A model generated the notes under the pieces. The model ran no database searches. It had not been told where the DNA came from and saw only the letters and a program-made list of their open reading frames with translations. This document shows positions 20,187-29,248 of a stretch of DNA of 64,000 bases, piece after piece. The position numbers and the translations under genes were made by a program. Source of the DNA: Bradyrhizobium barranii subsp. barranii (GTDB taxonomy: Bacteria; Pseudomonadota; Alphaproteobacteria; Rhizobiales; Xanthobacteraceae); contig NZ_CP086136.1 of the NCBI RefSeq assembly GCF_017565645.3, positions 5,687,501 through 5,751,500 on the forward strand, in the 5' to 3' direction. Position 1 is the first letter of the stretch; every line of letters begins with the position of its first letter.

Positions 20187-20885
20187 TTACTTCTTGCTGG
20201 CGGCGTAGCGCGCCTTGGTCTCGGCGTTCATGGGATAGAGGCCCGGCAACACGGCGCCGTTGTTCACCTCGTTGACGATCCAGGCTTCCATCCGCTCCTG
20301 CTCGACGCTCTCATTGAGCACGTGATCGAGCATCGCCTGCGGGATCAGCACGCAGCCGTCCTGGTCGGCGACCACGATGTCGTTCGGGAACACCGCAACG
20401 CCGCCGCAGCCGATCGGCTCGCCCCAGCCGACGAAGGTGAGGCCTGCAACCGACGGCGGCGCGGCATAGCCGTCGCACCACACCGGAAGATTGGTGCCGA
20501 GCACGCCCTCGACGTCACGTACCACGCCGTCGGTGACGAGTGCGGTCACGCCGCGCTTCATCATGCGGGCGCAGAGGATGTCGCCGAAGATGCCGGCATC
20601 GGTGATGCCCATGGCATCGACCACGGCAATGCAGCCGTCCGGCATCGCCTCGATCGCGGTGCGGGTCGAGATCGGCGACGACCAGGATTCCGGCGTTGCC
20701 AGATCCTCGCGCGCCGGTACGAAGCGCAGCGTGAAGGCCGGCCCGACCAGGCGCGGCAGGCCCGGACGCAGCGGACGCGCGCCGCGCATCCAAACGTTGC
20801 GCAGGCCCTTCTTCAGCAGGACCGTGGTGATGGTGGCAGTGGTGATGCCGGCGAGGGTCTTGCGGGCTTCGGGGGACAGCGACAT
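20187..20885 (-). CDS. RraA-like / 4-hydroxy-4-methyl-2-oxoglutarate aldolase-family protein
   Basis: A 232-aa protein of the RraA/HMG-aldolase superfamily. The conserved Arg-Asp pair is in LVTDGVVRDVEGV, and glycine-rich segments surround it. Family members are either metal-dependent aldolases of aromatic-acid degradation or RNase E regulators; sequence alone cannot decide. The small cupin gene following it suggests a catabolic rather than RNA role. I chose 20885 (MSLSPEARKTLAG) as start; the frame extension to 20972 lacks coding character. Confidence 0.8.
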   Translation of the reverse strand: MSLSPEARKTLAGITTATITTVLLKKGLRNVWMRGARPLRPGLPRLVGPAFTLRFVPAREDLATPESWSSPISTRTAIEAMPDGCIAVVDAMGITDAGIFGDILCARMMKRGVTALVTDGVVRDVEGVLGTNLPVWCDGYAAPPSVAGLTFVGWGEPIGCGGVAVFPNDIVVADQDGCVLIPQAMLDHVLNESVEQERMEAWIVNEVNNGAVLPGLYPMNAETKARYAASKK

Positions 20886-21120
20886 GGACGAGAACGAGCT
20901 CCGGATGGGCGGGAAAGAACGCGCGCATCTTGCGAGCCGCAGCCCTTGCGTCAAGGGCCAAAGAGCCGGCAAGAACGCAGGGCCGCTGGGCTGTTATGCG
21001 ACGCGATAACAACGCTTTATCGTTTCCCCTTGCATTAATTTATTGGACTTGCGGGCGCATTTACGCGAAGCAAGGACAAGCGGAACTCAAGGCTGAGCCC
21101 GCATTTCCTGAGAAGCCCGA

Positions 21121-21153
21121 TTTCGACAGCCCTTCGACAGCCCTTCGACAGCT
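21121..21153. repeat. Three tandem 11-bp repeats before pxpB
   Basis: The unit TTCGACAGCCC occurs nearly three times in direct succession (21122-21153), ending right at the pxpB start codon. This reads as a slippage-prone microsatellite in the translation-initiation region. Confidence 0.7.
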
Positions 21154-21154
21154 C

Positions 21155-21886
21155 ATGGCCGCGACGCTTCCCCCGCCCCGCCTTCTGCCCAGTGGCGACA
21201 GCGCCGTCACGGTCGAATTCAGCCGCACCATCGATGACGCCGCCAATGAGCGCGTGCTCGCGCTGGACAAGGCGCTCGCAGCAAGCCCCATCGACGGTAT
21301 CACCGAGACCGTTCCCACCTATCGCTCGCTGCTGGTGCATTACGATCCCGGCAAGATCGGCTTCGACGCGCTCGGCGAAAAGCTGCTCGCGCTCGCCAGC
21401 CAACCGCTGCCGCCGGCCACGAAGGCGCGGCGCTGGCGCATTCCCGTCGCCTATGGCGGCGAACACGGTATCGACCTCGAGGATGTCGCCAAGGCGCTGA
21501 ACACTACGCCCGACGACATCGTCGCCCGTCACATCGCCGGCGACTACCGCGTTGCCATGATCGGTTTCACCCCGGGCTGGTCCTATCTCAGCGGCCTCGA
21601 CAAATCCCTGCACATGTCGCGGCGGCAGAGCCCGCGGCTGTTCACGCCCGCGGGCACGATCTCGATCGGCGGCATCCAGGCCGGAATCCAATGCCTAGCG
21701 GCCCCGAGCGGCTGGCACCTGCTCGGCCGCACGCCTGTCAGAACCTATCAACTCCACCGGAATCCGACCTTTCTCACCGAACCCGGTGATCGCGTGACGT
21801 TTTTTGCCATCGACCACAAGACCTTCGAGGAACAGGATCGCGCCGCCGAGGCCGGCGAGATCATCGCCGAGCAGGTGGTCGCATGA
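21155..21886 (+). CDS. pxpB: 5-oxoprolinase subunit B
   Basis: A 243-aa KipI-type protein. PxpABC together hydrolyse 5-oxoproline (pyroglutamate) to glutamate with ATP. The family motif IGFTPGWSYLSGL near residue 135 and the stretch SPRLFTPAGTISIGGIQ are visible. No clear ribosome-binding site precedes the ATG at 21155 because the tandem repeat occupies that place; the frame is open further upstream, so the start is the uncertain part. Its stop overlaps pxpC by ATGA. Confidence 0.88.
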   Translation: MAATLPPPRLLPSGDSAVTVEFSRTIDDAANERVLALDKALAASPIDGITETVPTYRSLLVHYDPGKIGFDALGEKLLALASQPLPPATKARRWRIPVAYGGEHGIDLEDVAKALNTTPDDIVARHIAGDYRVAMIGFTPGWSYLSGLDKSLHMSRRQSPRLFTPAGTISIGGIQAGIQCLAAPSGWHLLGRTPVRTYQLHRNPTFLTEPGDRVTFFAIDHKTFEEQDRAAEAGEIIAEQVVA

Positions 21887-22920
21887 GCCGGCTCGTGATC
21901 GCCAGCATCGGTCCCGCAAGCTCCGTCCAGGACGGCGGCCGCCACGGCGCGCAGCGCTACGGCCTGACGGTCAGCGGGGCGATGGACCGTCTGTCGCTGG
22001 CGGCCGCGAACACGCTGGTCGGCAACGAGCCGTTCGCGGCCGTGGTCGAGATCGGCCCGTTCGGCGCCACGTTCACCGCCAAAGACGGCGCCGTGCGCGT
22101 CGCGATATCAGGCGCGCCGCGCAATGCGGACGTCGCCGGCAAGCCGGTGGCCATGGACGCGTCAGTGACGCTCAAGGACGGCGAGACGCTGACGCTGGGC
22201 TTTGCCCGCGGCGGCGCGTTCACTTATCTGGCGATCGAAGGCGGGATCAAAGGCGAACTGGTGTTCGGCAGCCTTGCGGTGAACGCCCGCGCGGGCCTCG
22301 GCAGCCCCTACCCGCGCCCGCTGCAGGCCGGCGATGAATTCACAGTTGATGCCGCAAGCGGCGCGCCCGAGCTGCGCATCGAGCTGCCGAAGGCTGCAAC
22401 AGGCCCGATCCGCGTCCTGCTGGGCCCGCAGGACGACGAGTTCGACGACGCCAACAAGGCGCTGTTCCTTGATAGCGAGTGGAAGATCTCGGCGACCTCC
22501 GACCGCATGGGCTACCGGCTCGAGGGCCCGGCGATCAAGCATCTGCATGGCCACAACATCGTCTCCGACGGCACCGTCAACGGCAGCATTCAGGTGCCCG
22601 GCAACGGCTCGCCGATCGCGCTGATGATGGATCGCGGCACGTCCGGCGGTTATCCGAAGATCGCAACCGTGATCACGGCCGATGTCGGCCGCCTCGCGCA
22701 GACCTCGGCGGGAACCGCGTTCCGCTTCCTCGAGGTCACCATGGCCGAGGCGCAGGAGGAGGCGCGCAAGTTCGCGCAACTCATCCGCAACCTGCCCGAT
22801 CGCCTGCGCTCTTCCGATACCGTCGAGCTGAACATCGAGGCGCTCAGCGATGCTAATGTCGCGGGCTATGCGGTGAGCGCCATGGATGCCGGGACCTGGC
22901 AGGTCACGGCGGAGCCGTAA
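21883..22920 (+). CDS. pxpC: 5-oxoprolinase subunit C
   Basis: A 345-aa KipA/biotin-dependent-carboxyltransferase-like protein. It starts with the usual [20 protein letters not shown] and has the central GPQDDEF and [11 protein letters not shown] segments of the family. It forms the complex with PxpB; older annotations call it an allophanate hydrolase subunit 2. Translation is coupled to pxpB by a 4-bp overlap, and pxpA follows after 32 bp. Confidence 0.9.
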   Translation: MSRLVIASIGPASSVQDGGRHGAQRYGLTVSGAMDRLSLAAANTLVGNEPFAAVVEIGPFGATFTAKDGAVRVAISGAPRNADVAGKPVAMDASVTLKDGETLTLGFARGGAFTYLAIEGGIKGELVFGSLAVNARAGLGSPYPRPLQAGDEFTVDAASGAPELRIELPKAATGPIRVLLGPQDDEFDDANKALFLDSEWKISATSDRMGYRLEGPAIKHLHGHNIVSDGTVNGSIQVPGNGSPIALMMDRGTSGGYPKIATVITADVGRLAQTSAGTAFRFLEVTMAEAQEEARKFAQLIRNLPDRLRSSDTVELNIEALSDANVAGYAVSAMDAGTWQVTAEP

Positions 22921-22952
22921 GCGACAAGACGACCAGAGGCGGAGAGCCCCCC

Positions 22953-23723
22953 ATGAAGACGATCGATCTCAATTGCGACCTCGGCGAAGGTTTTGGCGCG
23001 TGGGAGATGGGCAACGACGCCGCGATGATCGACCTTGCCAGCTCGGTCAACGTCGCCTGCGGCTTCCATGCCGGCGACCCCGACATCATGCGCCGGACGG
23101 TCGAGCTCGCCAAGGCGCGCGGCGTCTCGGTCGGCGCCCATCCCGGCTACCGCGATCTGCACGGTTTCGGCCGCCATCCGATCGCGGGCCTGAAGGCCTC
23201 CGAGATCGAGAACCTCGTCGCCTACCAGATCGGCGCCCTGCAGGCGATCGCGACCGCGGCCGGCCACAAGGTCACGCATGTGAAGGCGCACGGCGCGCTC
23301 TCCAACGTCGCCTGCGAGGACGACATGACGGCCAAGGCGATCGCCGCCGGCATTAGGGCGGTCGACCCGAGCCTGATCTTCGTCGTGCTCGCCAATTCGA
23401 AGCTGGTGAAGGCCGGCGAAGACGCCAATCTGCCGATGGTGCACGAGGTATTTGCTGACCGCGCCTATGAGGACGACGGCAACCTCGTCTCGCGCAAGAA
23501 GCCCGGCGCGGTGCTGCACGATGCCAAGGCAATCGCCGATCGTGTGGTGCGCATGGTGCAGGACGGCGCGGTGGTTTCGGTCACTGGTAAGGTGATCAAG
23601 ATGCGCACGGACACGGTCTGCATTCACGGTGACACGCACGGCGCCGTCGAGATCGCGCGCACGCTGCGTCAGGCCTTGAAGGATGCGGGGATCGAGGTCG
23701 CGCCGTTCAAGCGCGGGGCGTGA
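22953..23723 (+). CDS. pxpA: 5-oxoprolinase subunit A
   Basis: A 256-aa LamB/YcsF-family protein with a start ([11 protein letters not shown]) and body ([33 protein letters not shown]) typical of PxpA. It completes the three-gene 5-oxoprolinase. The order B-C-A without a transporter or regulator means uptake of pyroglutamate is encoded elsewhere. A MITE-like repeat follows the stop. Confidence 0.93.
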   Translation: MKTIDLNCDLGEGFGAWEMGNDAAMIDLASSVNVACGFHAGDPDIMRRTVELAKARGVSVGAHPGYRDLHGFGRHPIAGLKASEIENLVAYQIGALQAIATAAGHKVTHVKAHGALSNVACEDDMTAKAIAAGIRAVDPSLIFVVLANSKLVKAGEDANLPMVHEVFADRAYEDDGNLVSRKKPGAVLHDAKAIADRVVRMVQDGAVVSVTGKVIKMRTDTVCIHGDTHGAVEIARTLRQALKDAGIEVAPFKRGA

Positions 23724-23738
23724 GGCAGACTCAGTGCC

Positions 23739-23863
23739 GTAGGGTGGGCAAAGCGACTTGTCCGCCGTAGCTCGAAGGGCGAAGGCGGAAGCGTGCCCAC
23801 CAATTGCAGATCACGAGATGGAAAGAACGTGGGCACGGCGCTATGCGCCTTTGCCCACCCTAC
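23739..23863. repeat. MITE-like element with 15-bp perfect terminal inverted repeats
   Basis: GTAGGGTGGGCAAAG at 23739-23753 is repeated exactly in inverse at 23849-23863. Inner arms (CGTGCCCAC and GTGGGCACG) are also inverted, so the 125-bp element can fold on itself. It has no coding capacity. Confidence 0.8.
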
Positions 23864-23881
23864 GAGAGCGGTGCAACTTCG

Positions 23882-24034
23882 TTAGAACGGGTGCACGGAG
23901 AGCGTGCCGAACACGATGGCCGCGATGACCGCGAAGGCGCTGTAGAGCCCAACGTGGTGCATGCTCGCCCCGGTCCGACGCGAGAGCGAGCGCGCGTAGA
24001 AGTGCAGCCTGGCTTCCGCCGATAGTTCGCGCAT
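23882..24034 (-). CDS. 50-aa putative membrane protein
   Basis: A short frame starting MRELSAEARLHFYARSLSRR, with a basic N-terminal half and one hydrophobic stretch (GLYSAFAVIAAIVFGTL) near the C-terminus. This positive-inside, single-span layout is typical of small inner-membrane proteins. It is monocistronic between a repeat element and a 331-bp gap. I know no family; coding is supported only by the sensible composition and topology. Confidence 0.5.
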   Translation of the reverse strand: MRELSAEARLHFYARSLSRRTGASMHHVGLYSAFAVIAAIVFGTLSVHPF

Positions 24035-24365
24035 GGTCGATCTCCAACGCCCCATTTGCGGGAGTATGAAGGATCAACCCTGGCGGGAGGCAAGATAGCG
24101 GCGAAAATAGCGATGGAGGTTCTCTGAAGGCGCCCCGTCGCAGGCGCAAATTCTCTGCACCCGAGGGTTCCGAGAATCTTATTCGTTAAGATCCGAGCCA
24201 GCTGGAACCGGCCCGGATGACGGTGAGATGACAGTCGGGCGAAGGCATTCAGACCCCCTCCAAACAAAATTGTCGAAAACAACCCCATGCACAGTAGAAG
24301 CGGCCCAGCGGCGCGACGTCCGGCGGTTGCGCCGCCGGGACGATTTGCGCTGATCGGCTCGCGCC
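24035..24365. other. Intergenic region, no gene seen
   Basis: Neither strand has a convincing reading frame. It should contain the promoter of the 50-aa gene and the 3' end of the nitrite-reduction transcript. The segment around 24210-24300 has the look of another dispersed repeat remnant, but I cannot show a second copy in this window. Confidence 0.4.
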
Positions 24366-25973
24366 TTAGTAGACGTCAGCCTGGAAACGGCCCGTCTTCT
24401 TGAGCTCGGCGACAAAACTGACGGCCTCATCCGTAGAACGTGCCCCGAACTGCGCGACGATGTCGACCAGTGCGCGCTCGACGTCCTTGGCCATGCGTTT
24501 GGCATCGCCGCAGATGTAGAGATGCGCGCCTTCGGCGAGCCAGGTCCACACCTCGCGGCCGACCTCGCGCATGCGGTCCTGAACGTAGAACTTCTTCTCG
24601 CCGTCGCGCGACCAGGCCAGCGACATGCGCGTCAGCAGCCCCGAGGTCTTCATCGCGTTGAGCTCTTCCTGGTAGAAGAAATCGCAATCGCTGCGCTGAT
24701 GGCCGAAGAACAGCCAGTTCTTGCCGGGCGCGCCGGTCGCCTTGCGGTCGAGCAGGAAGGCGCGGAACGGGGCGATGCCGGTGCCGGGGCCGATCATGAT
24801 GACGGGCGTCTTCGGATCCTGCGGCAGGCCGAAACCATGTGCCTTCTGCACATAGACCTTGAGCTTCTCGCCCTCGGCGATGCGTTCGCCGAGGAAGGTC
24901 GAGGCCACGCCGATCCGCTTGCGCTTGCCGATGACATAACGCACGGAGTCCACCGTCAGTGACAGTTTTCCCGGCGTCGCATTGTGCGAGGACGAGATCG
25001 AATAGAGCCGCGGCTGGAGCGGCTCCAGCGCCTCGACGAAGGCCTCCGGATGCGGCCGCGTGCCCGAAAACTTCTGGAGCGCCGCCATGACGTCGAGCGT
25101 GGCGGCGTCGCCATCGGGATCCTCGCCCTGTGCCAGCGCCCGCGCCTTCTCGCGCTGCGCGCCGCCGGTGACGAAGGAGATCAGCTCGAACAGCGTGTCG
25201 GGCGCCGGCGACAGCGAGACGTCGTCGATCAGCACCTCGCGCAGCGTCTTGCCGTTGACCTTGGTGGTGTGGGAAGCGCCGAGCAGCGCGATGATCTGAT
25301 CGACGAGGCCGACCTCGTTGCGTGCGAACACGCCAAAACTATCGCCGACGACATAGTCGAGCTTGCTCTCGGCGAGATCGAACTCGACGTGATAGGTCTC
25401 TTTCTCAGACTTCCCCTTGTTGAGCAGGCTCCGCGACAGGAATGTCGCCGCGATCGGATTGTCGCGCGAGCGGCCGGGCTCGGCGATCGTCACCGTCACG
25501 GCCGGCGCCGCCACCGCATCCACCTTGTCGGCCGCCTTGGCCGCCGGCGCCTTGTCCAGCTCCTCGTACAGCGACTTCAGCATCCGCGCGGTTTCCTTGC
25601 CGCCGGGGACGCAGAGATTGAGCCGTGCTTCGCTACGGGTGGCGATCGCCTCCGAATAGTCGTGGCAATTGTAGCCGCACTGCCCGCAATCCTGCTGCGC
25701 CATCGCGGCCATCATCTTGCGGCGCACGGGACGGCCTTCGGCGAGCTTCATCCGGTCCGCAATCGGCATGGTCTGGTCGTGCCACGGCGCTTCACCGTCG
25801 TCGCCGTCGCCGGCTTGCATGACGGCTGCGCCTTGCTCCGCCGACAGCGGCGTGGCCACATCAGGCGACAACAGCCCGGCGAAGAAGCCGTTGAGCCAGG
25901 AGCGCTGCGCGTCGGAGAACGGGGCGCTGGCGGGAATGATGTCGAGTTTCGGCGGAGGCGTGATCTGGTTCAT
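24366..25973 (-). CDS. Fe-S / FAD-NADPH reductase partner of nitrite (sulfite) reductase
   Basis: A 535-aa electron-transfer protein. The C-terminal 330 residues form a CysJ-like ferredoxin-NADP reductase unit: FAD motif RLYSISSS, NADPH motif GPGTGIAPFRAF, FFGHQRSDCDF, and the terminal tyrosine (FQADVY) that stacks on FAD in this family. The flavodoxin domain of CysJ is missing. In its place is a short N-terminal segment with CGQCGYNCHDYSEAI and a later cysteine (NLCVPGG), a probable [4Fe-4S] motif. It overlaps nirA by ATGA, so it most likely carries electrons from NADPH to NirA. A role with sulfite reductase is the alternative. Confidence 0.85.
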   Translation of the reverse strand: MNQITPPPKLDIIPASAPFSDAQRSWLNGFFAGLLSPDVATPLSAEQGAAVMQAGDGDDGEAPWHDQTMPIADRMKLAEGRPVRRKMMAAMAQQDCGQCGYNCHDYSEAIATRSEARLNLCVPGGKETARMLKSLYEELDKAPAAKAADKVDAVAAPAVTVTIAEPGRSRDNPIAATFLSRSLLNKGKSEKETYHVEFDLAESKLDYVVGDSFGVFARNEVGLVDQIIALLGASHTTKVNGKTLREVLIDDVSLSPAPDTLFELISFVTGGAQREKARALAQGEDPDGDAATLDVMAALQKFSGTRPHPEAFVEALEPLQPRLYSISSSHNATPGKLSLTVDSVRYVIGKRKRIGVASTFLGERIAEGEKLKVYVQKAHGFGLPQDPKTPVIMIGPGTGIAPFRAFLLDRKATGAPGKNWLFFGHQRSDCDFFYQEELNAMKTSGLLTRMSLAWSRDGEKKFYVQDRMREVGREVWTWLAEGAHLYICGDAKRMAKDVERALVDIVAQFGARSTDEAVSFVAELKKTGRFQADVY

Positions 25974-27751
25974 GCGGACACCTGTGCATCGGCAAGCTTG
26001 CGCAGCGTTTCGCCGTCATGGCGGCGCGCAAAGGACAGGAAGGTCTCGTCGGGCGACGAGCGGTGGGCGATATAGGCCTTGAGCAGTCCCTCGACCGTCT
26101 TCGGCGCGTCCTCGGCCTTGAGGTCGTGATAGACCTCCTGCCCGACATCCGCATCGGGACCGAACCCGCCGCCGGTGAAGAGGTGATAGCCGTCCACCGT
26201 GTCTTCGTCGTTGATCGGCACGCGCGCTCCGATCAGGCCGATGTCGCTGATGTAATGCTGCGCGCAGGAATGATGGCAGCCGGTGACGTGGATGTTGACC
26301 GGCTTGTCCATGGCGACGCGCGGCTCGCACCAGTCGCCGATCTCGGCGGCATTGCGCTTGGTATTGGAAGCCGCGAAGCGGCAGCCGGCACTGCCGGTGC
26401 AGGCGATCAGGCCGGCGCGGATGTGCGAGGCCTCGACCGCGAGCCCGATCTGCTTGATCGCTGCGATGGCGAGTTCGACATTCTCGTCGCGCACGCCCGA
26501 TATCAGCAGGTTCTGCCAGACGGTCAGGCGGATCTCGCCGTCGCCGAGGTCCTGCGCCACTTTGGCCAAACCCCGCATCTGATCGCAGCTGATCTTGCCG
26601 AGCGTCAGCGAGACGCCGATCCAGTTCAAGCCGTCCTGCTTCTGCTTGTGCACGCCGATATGCGCCATGCGGTCCGCGGCTGGCCGCGGCGCAAACGCCT
26701 CTTCCGGCACGCGCGTGAACGGCGTCTTCAGCCGCTCCTCGACAAGTTTAAGGAAACCGTCATGGCCCATGGCATCGAGCACGTATTTCAAACGCGCCTT
26801 GTTGCGGTTGGTGCGGTCACCGTGATCGATGAACACGCGCACGATGGCGTCGGCGACGGCGGTGGCCTCCTCCGGCTTGACGATGATGTTGGAGTACTTT
26901 GCGAAATCCTTGTGTCCGGTGATGCCGCCGAGACCAAGGCGGAACCAGATTCCGGGCTCGACGCCAAAACCGTCCTTCACCTCGAACGCGGTGAAGGCGA
27001 TGTCGTTGGTTTCCTCCAGCACCGCGATCCTGCCGGCGCCGTCGAAGGCGACGTTGAACTTGCGCGGCAGGCCGTAGAGCGAGCGGTCGTTGAGGATGTG
27101 GTAGTGCCACTCACGCGCATAGGGGCGCGTATCGATCAGCTCCTGCGGATCGATGCCGGCGGTCGGCGTTCCCGTCACGTTGCGGATGTTGTCGGCGCCG
27201 GAGCCGCGCGAGCACAGGCCGAGGTCCTGGATGCCCTCGATCAGCCTGATCGCATTCTTCGGCGGGATCTCGCGGAGCTGGAGATTGGCGCGCGTCGTGA
27301 CGTGGCTGTACGGGCCGCAGAGATCGTCGGCGAGATCGGCAAGGCCGGACAGCTGCCAGTGCTTCATGATGCCGTTCGGGATGCGCAGCCGGCACATGTA
27401 GGAGTCCTGCGTCGGCGCGACGTAGAAGATGCCGTAATAGCGCCAGCGGAAATTGTCCGCAGGGCTCGGCGGCGTGTTGTCGAGCGCCTGCTGCCGCAGT
27501 CGCGGATAGGCATCGAACGGATGCTCGTCGCGCTTGAACTTCTCCTGGTCGGCGAGCTTCTTGCCGGCTGCGATGACCTTGTCCTGCGCCTTGATGTGGA
27601 CGGCGTCGGGGCCCGTGGGCTCGGCATTGGCCTTGCCGGCGCTGCCGCCGAGACCGCGACCGACCCGGCTGATCTGCAAACCGGTCGTGAAGCCTTCGAG
27701 ATAGCGTTTCTGCTCGTCGGAGAAGTCGACTGAGAGCGTATCGATTTTCAT
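25970..27751 (-). CDS. nirA: Siroheme ferredoxin-type nitrite/sulfite reductase
   Basis: A 593-aa single-chain assimilatory reductase that reduces nitrite to ammonia (or sulfite to sulfide) with six electrons. The siroheme/[4Fe-4S] cysteines are in CTGSAGC and GCHHSC, near residues 450-500. The two pseudo-symmetric halves of the family are present. Context with NasS and NasT favours nitrite. The start at 27751 (MKIDTLSVDFSDEQK) was chosen over the frame opening at 27847. Its leader of more than 300 bases carries hairpins that may be read by NasT. The reductase gene follows in a 4-bp overlap. Confidence 0.9.
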   Translation of the reverse strand: MKIDTLSVDFSDEQKRYLEGFTTGLQISRVGRGLGGSAGKANAEPTGPDAVHIKAQDKVIAAGKKLADQEKFKRDEHPFDAYPRLRQQALDNTPPSPADNFRWRYYGIFYVAPTQDSYMCRLRIPNGIMKHWQLSGLADLADDLCGPYSHVTTRANLQLREIPPKNAIRLIEGIQDLGLCSRGSGADNIRNVTGTPTAGIDPQELIDTRPYAREWHYHILNDRSLYGLPRKFNVAFDGAGRIAVLEETNDIAFTAFEVKDGFGVEPGIWFRLGLGGITGHKDFAKYSNIIVKPEEATAVADAIVRVFIDHGDRTNRNKARLKYVLDAMGHDGFLKLVEERLKTPFTRVPEEAFAPRPAADRMAHIGVHKQKQDGLNWIGVSLTLGKISCDQMRGLAKVAQDLGDGEIRLTVWQNLLISGVRDENVELAIAAIKQIGLAVEASHIRAGLIACTGSAGCRFAASNTKRNAAEIGDWCEPRVAMDKPVNIHVTGCHHSCAQHYISDIGLIGARVPINDEDTVDGYHLFTGGGFGPDADVGQEVYHDLKAEDAPKTVEGLLKAYIAHRSSPDETFLSFARRHDGETLRKLADAQVSA

Positions 27752-28084
27752 GGTCGGTAACGAAGCTCCTGCGGCCACCGGGTGGCATCGACGGAAAATT
27801 GCGCGACCCGCGAGGAACTCGGCTGGCTCAAGAAGCCGGCTGCGCACCCAACGGTCCGGTCAGCTTCGTTGCTGCGGGACTTGGCTCAGCAGGCGTCTGT
27901 GACAAGCTGGCCGCACTGCAACATACAAGTTGCGTGCCAGCTTCGATGAAATGGAAATTGCTTTGATTTCAGATGGATACAGACAAGCCCGGAAAATCGC
28001 GGTCCGGAACTCTCATGAAATTCGAGCAGGCGGCCCAAAATTTAGCCGATGATCTCTTCCGCCCAAAAACGATGCAGGACCGAA
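27752..28084 (-). promoter_or_regulatory. nirA leader with candidate NasT (ANTAR) hairpin
   Basis: There is no gene here. The minus-strand transcript can form an imperfect hairpin at 27905-27942 (7-bp outer stem AGCTGGC/GCCAGCT, 5-bp inner stem GCAAC/GTTGC). A further small hairpin lies at 27861-27874: CAGC, hexaloop AACGAA, GCTG. A hexaloop with A at position 1 and G at position 4 is the known ANTAR recognition pattern. A second loop of that type was not found, so the assignment is tentative. Confidence 0.4.
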
Positions 28085-29248
28085 TCAGGCCTTCCAGCGT
28101 CCGACCTCGAAGGCCTCCAGATGCCCCCGGATGTTGCCGGGATCGAAGGCCGGGCCCGCAAATGCCCCGAACGCCGCGGGGGCTTCAGCGGGCGATTGCT
28201 GACCGAGGGCTGCGTCGTAGAGGTCGGGCCTGAACACGGCCATCGCGGTCTTGACGCCGTCCGGCGTCAACGCCGTTTGCCCCCAGCGCACCATCTGCGC
28301 ATAGAGCCAGGCCGCCTGGACAGGGTCCGGGCGCCCTGCCCCTTCGCGTCCGACCAGGAGATAGCGGCCGCTCTCGCGGAGGGTGCCGTCGGGAGAAATC
28401 TTCAGGCGCCCGGTGAGGGTTCGCCGGATGACTTCGGCATCGACGCCGATCCGTTCCGGCTGCGCCAGGATCCGCGCCGCCTCAGACAGGTTCGCGGGGT
28501 TCTCGATGAACGCGGCGCCCTTCACGGCCGCGCGCACCAGCGCTGCCACCACATCCGGATGCTTGTCGGCCCAGACCTGGCGAACCGCCAGCACCTTCTC
28601 AGCCGCGCGCACGAGAATGTCGGAGACGAAATGCAGGATGTGGCCGATGCCGAGATCGACCGCGACCGAATTCCAGGGCGCGCCGACGCAGAACGCATCG
28701 ACATGGCCATTGGCGAGGCTATCGACCATGTAGGGCGGCGGCAGCACCACGAGACGCACATCCTCGTCCGGATCGACGCCGGCCGCCGCCATCCAGAACC
28801 GCAGCTGGTAATTGTGGGTCGAGAACGGGAAGGTCATGCCGAAGGTCAGCGGATCGGCACCTAGCTTGCGCCGATTGGCGACGACCTTCGCCAGCGCTTT
28901 CGCCGTGACAAGCGGATCAAAGCGGTCGCCGTCGATCTCCTCCATCAGCGCGGCATGGAGCGCCGGCGAGACCGTGATCGCGTTACCGTTGATGCCGAGA
29001 TTGAAGGGCGCCGCGATCGGCACCTTGACGTGGCCGAGCCCGAGCGAGGACGCGATCGCGACCGGCGCCAGCAGATGCGCGGCGTCGAACAGGCCGATAT
29101 TGAGCTTGTCGCGCACGTTGGACCAGGAGACCTCGCGCACCAGCTCGACCTCGAGTCCTTCGGCGGCGGCAAAGCCCTTGTCGACGGCGACGATCAGGGC
29201 GGCGGCGTCGACCAGCGGGATGAACCCGATGCGGAGGGGACCGGTCAT
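28085..29248 (-). CDS. nasS: Nitrate/nitrite sensor of the NasS (NrtA-like) family
   Basis: A 387-aa protein of the NrtA/CmpA binding-protein family. It lacks any signal peptide and begins directly at MTGPLRIGFIPLVDAA, so it is cytoplasmic. That is the mark of NasS, which binds nitrate or nitrite and in its absence holds the antiterminator NasT inactive. The binding-protein core is seen in FSTHNYQLRFWMAAAGVDP and FCVGAPWNSVAV. Its start overlaps the nasT stop by ATGA, so the two partners are translationally coupled. Confidence 0.88.
   Translation of the reverse strand: MTGPLRIGFIPLVDAAALIVAVDKGFAAAEGLEVELVREVSWSNVRDKLNIGLFDAAHLLAPVAIASSLGLGHVKVPIAAPFNLGINGNAITVSPALHAALMEEIDGDRFDPLVTAKALAKVVANRRKLGADPLTFGMTFPFSTHNYQLRFWMAAAGVDPDEDVRLVVLPPPYMVDSLANGHVDAFCVGAPWNSVAVDLGIGHILHFVSDILVRAAEKVLAVRQVWADKHPDVVAALVRAAVKGAAFIENPANLSEAARILAQPERIGVDAEVIRRTLTGRLKISPDGTLRESGRYLLVGREGAGRPDPVQAAWLYAQMVRWGQTALTPDGVKTAMAVFRPDLYDAALGQQSPAEAPAAFGAFAGPAFDPGNIRGHLEAFEVGRWKA

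Noticed and set aside
26018..27733. 571-codon plus-strand frame opposite nirA
   Set aside because: Antisense shadow of a well-conserved gene; no ribosome-binding site and no recognisable domain.
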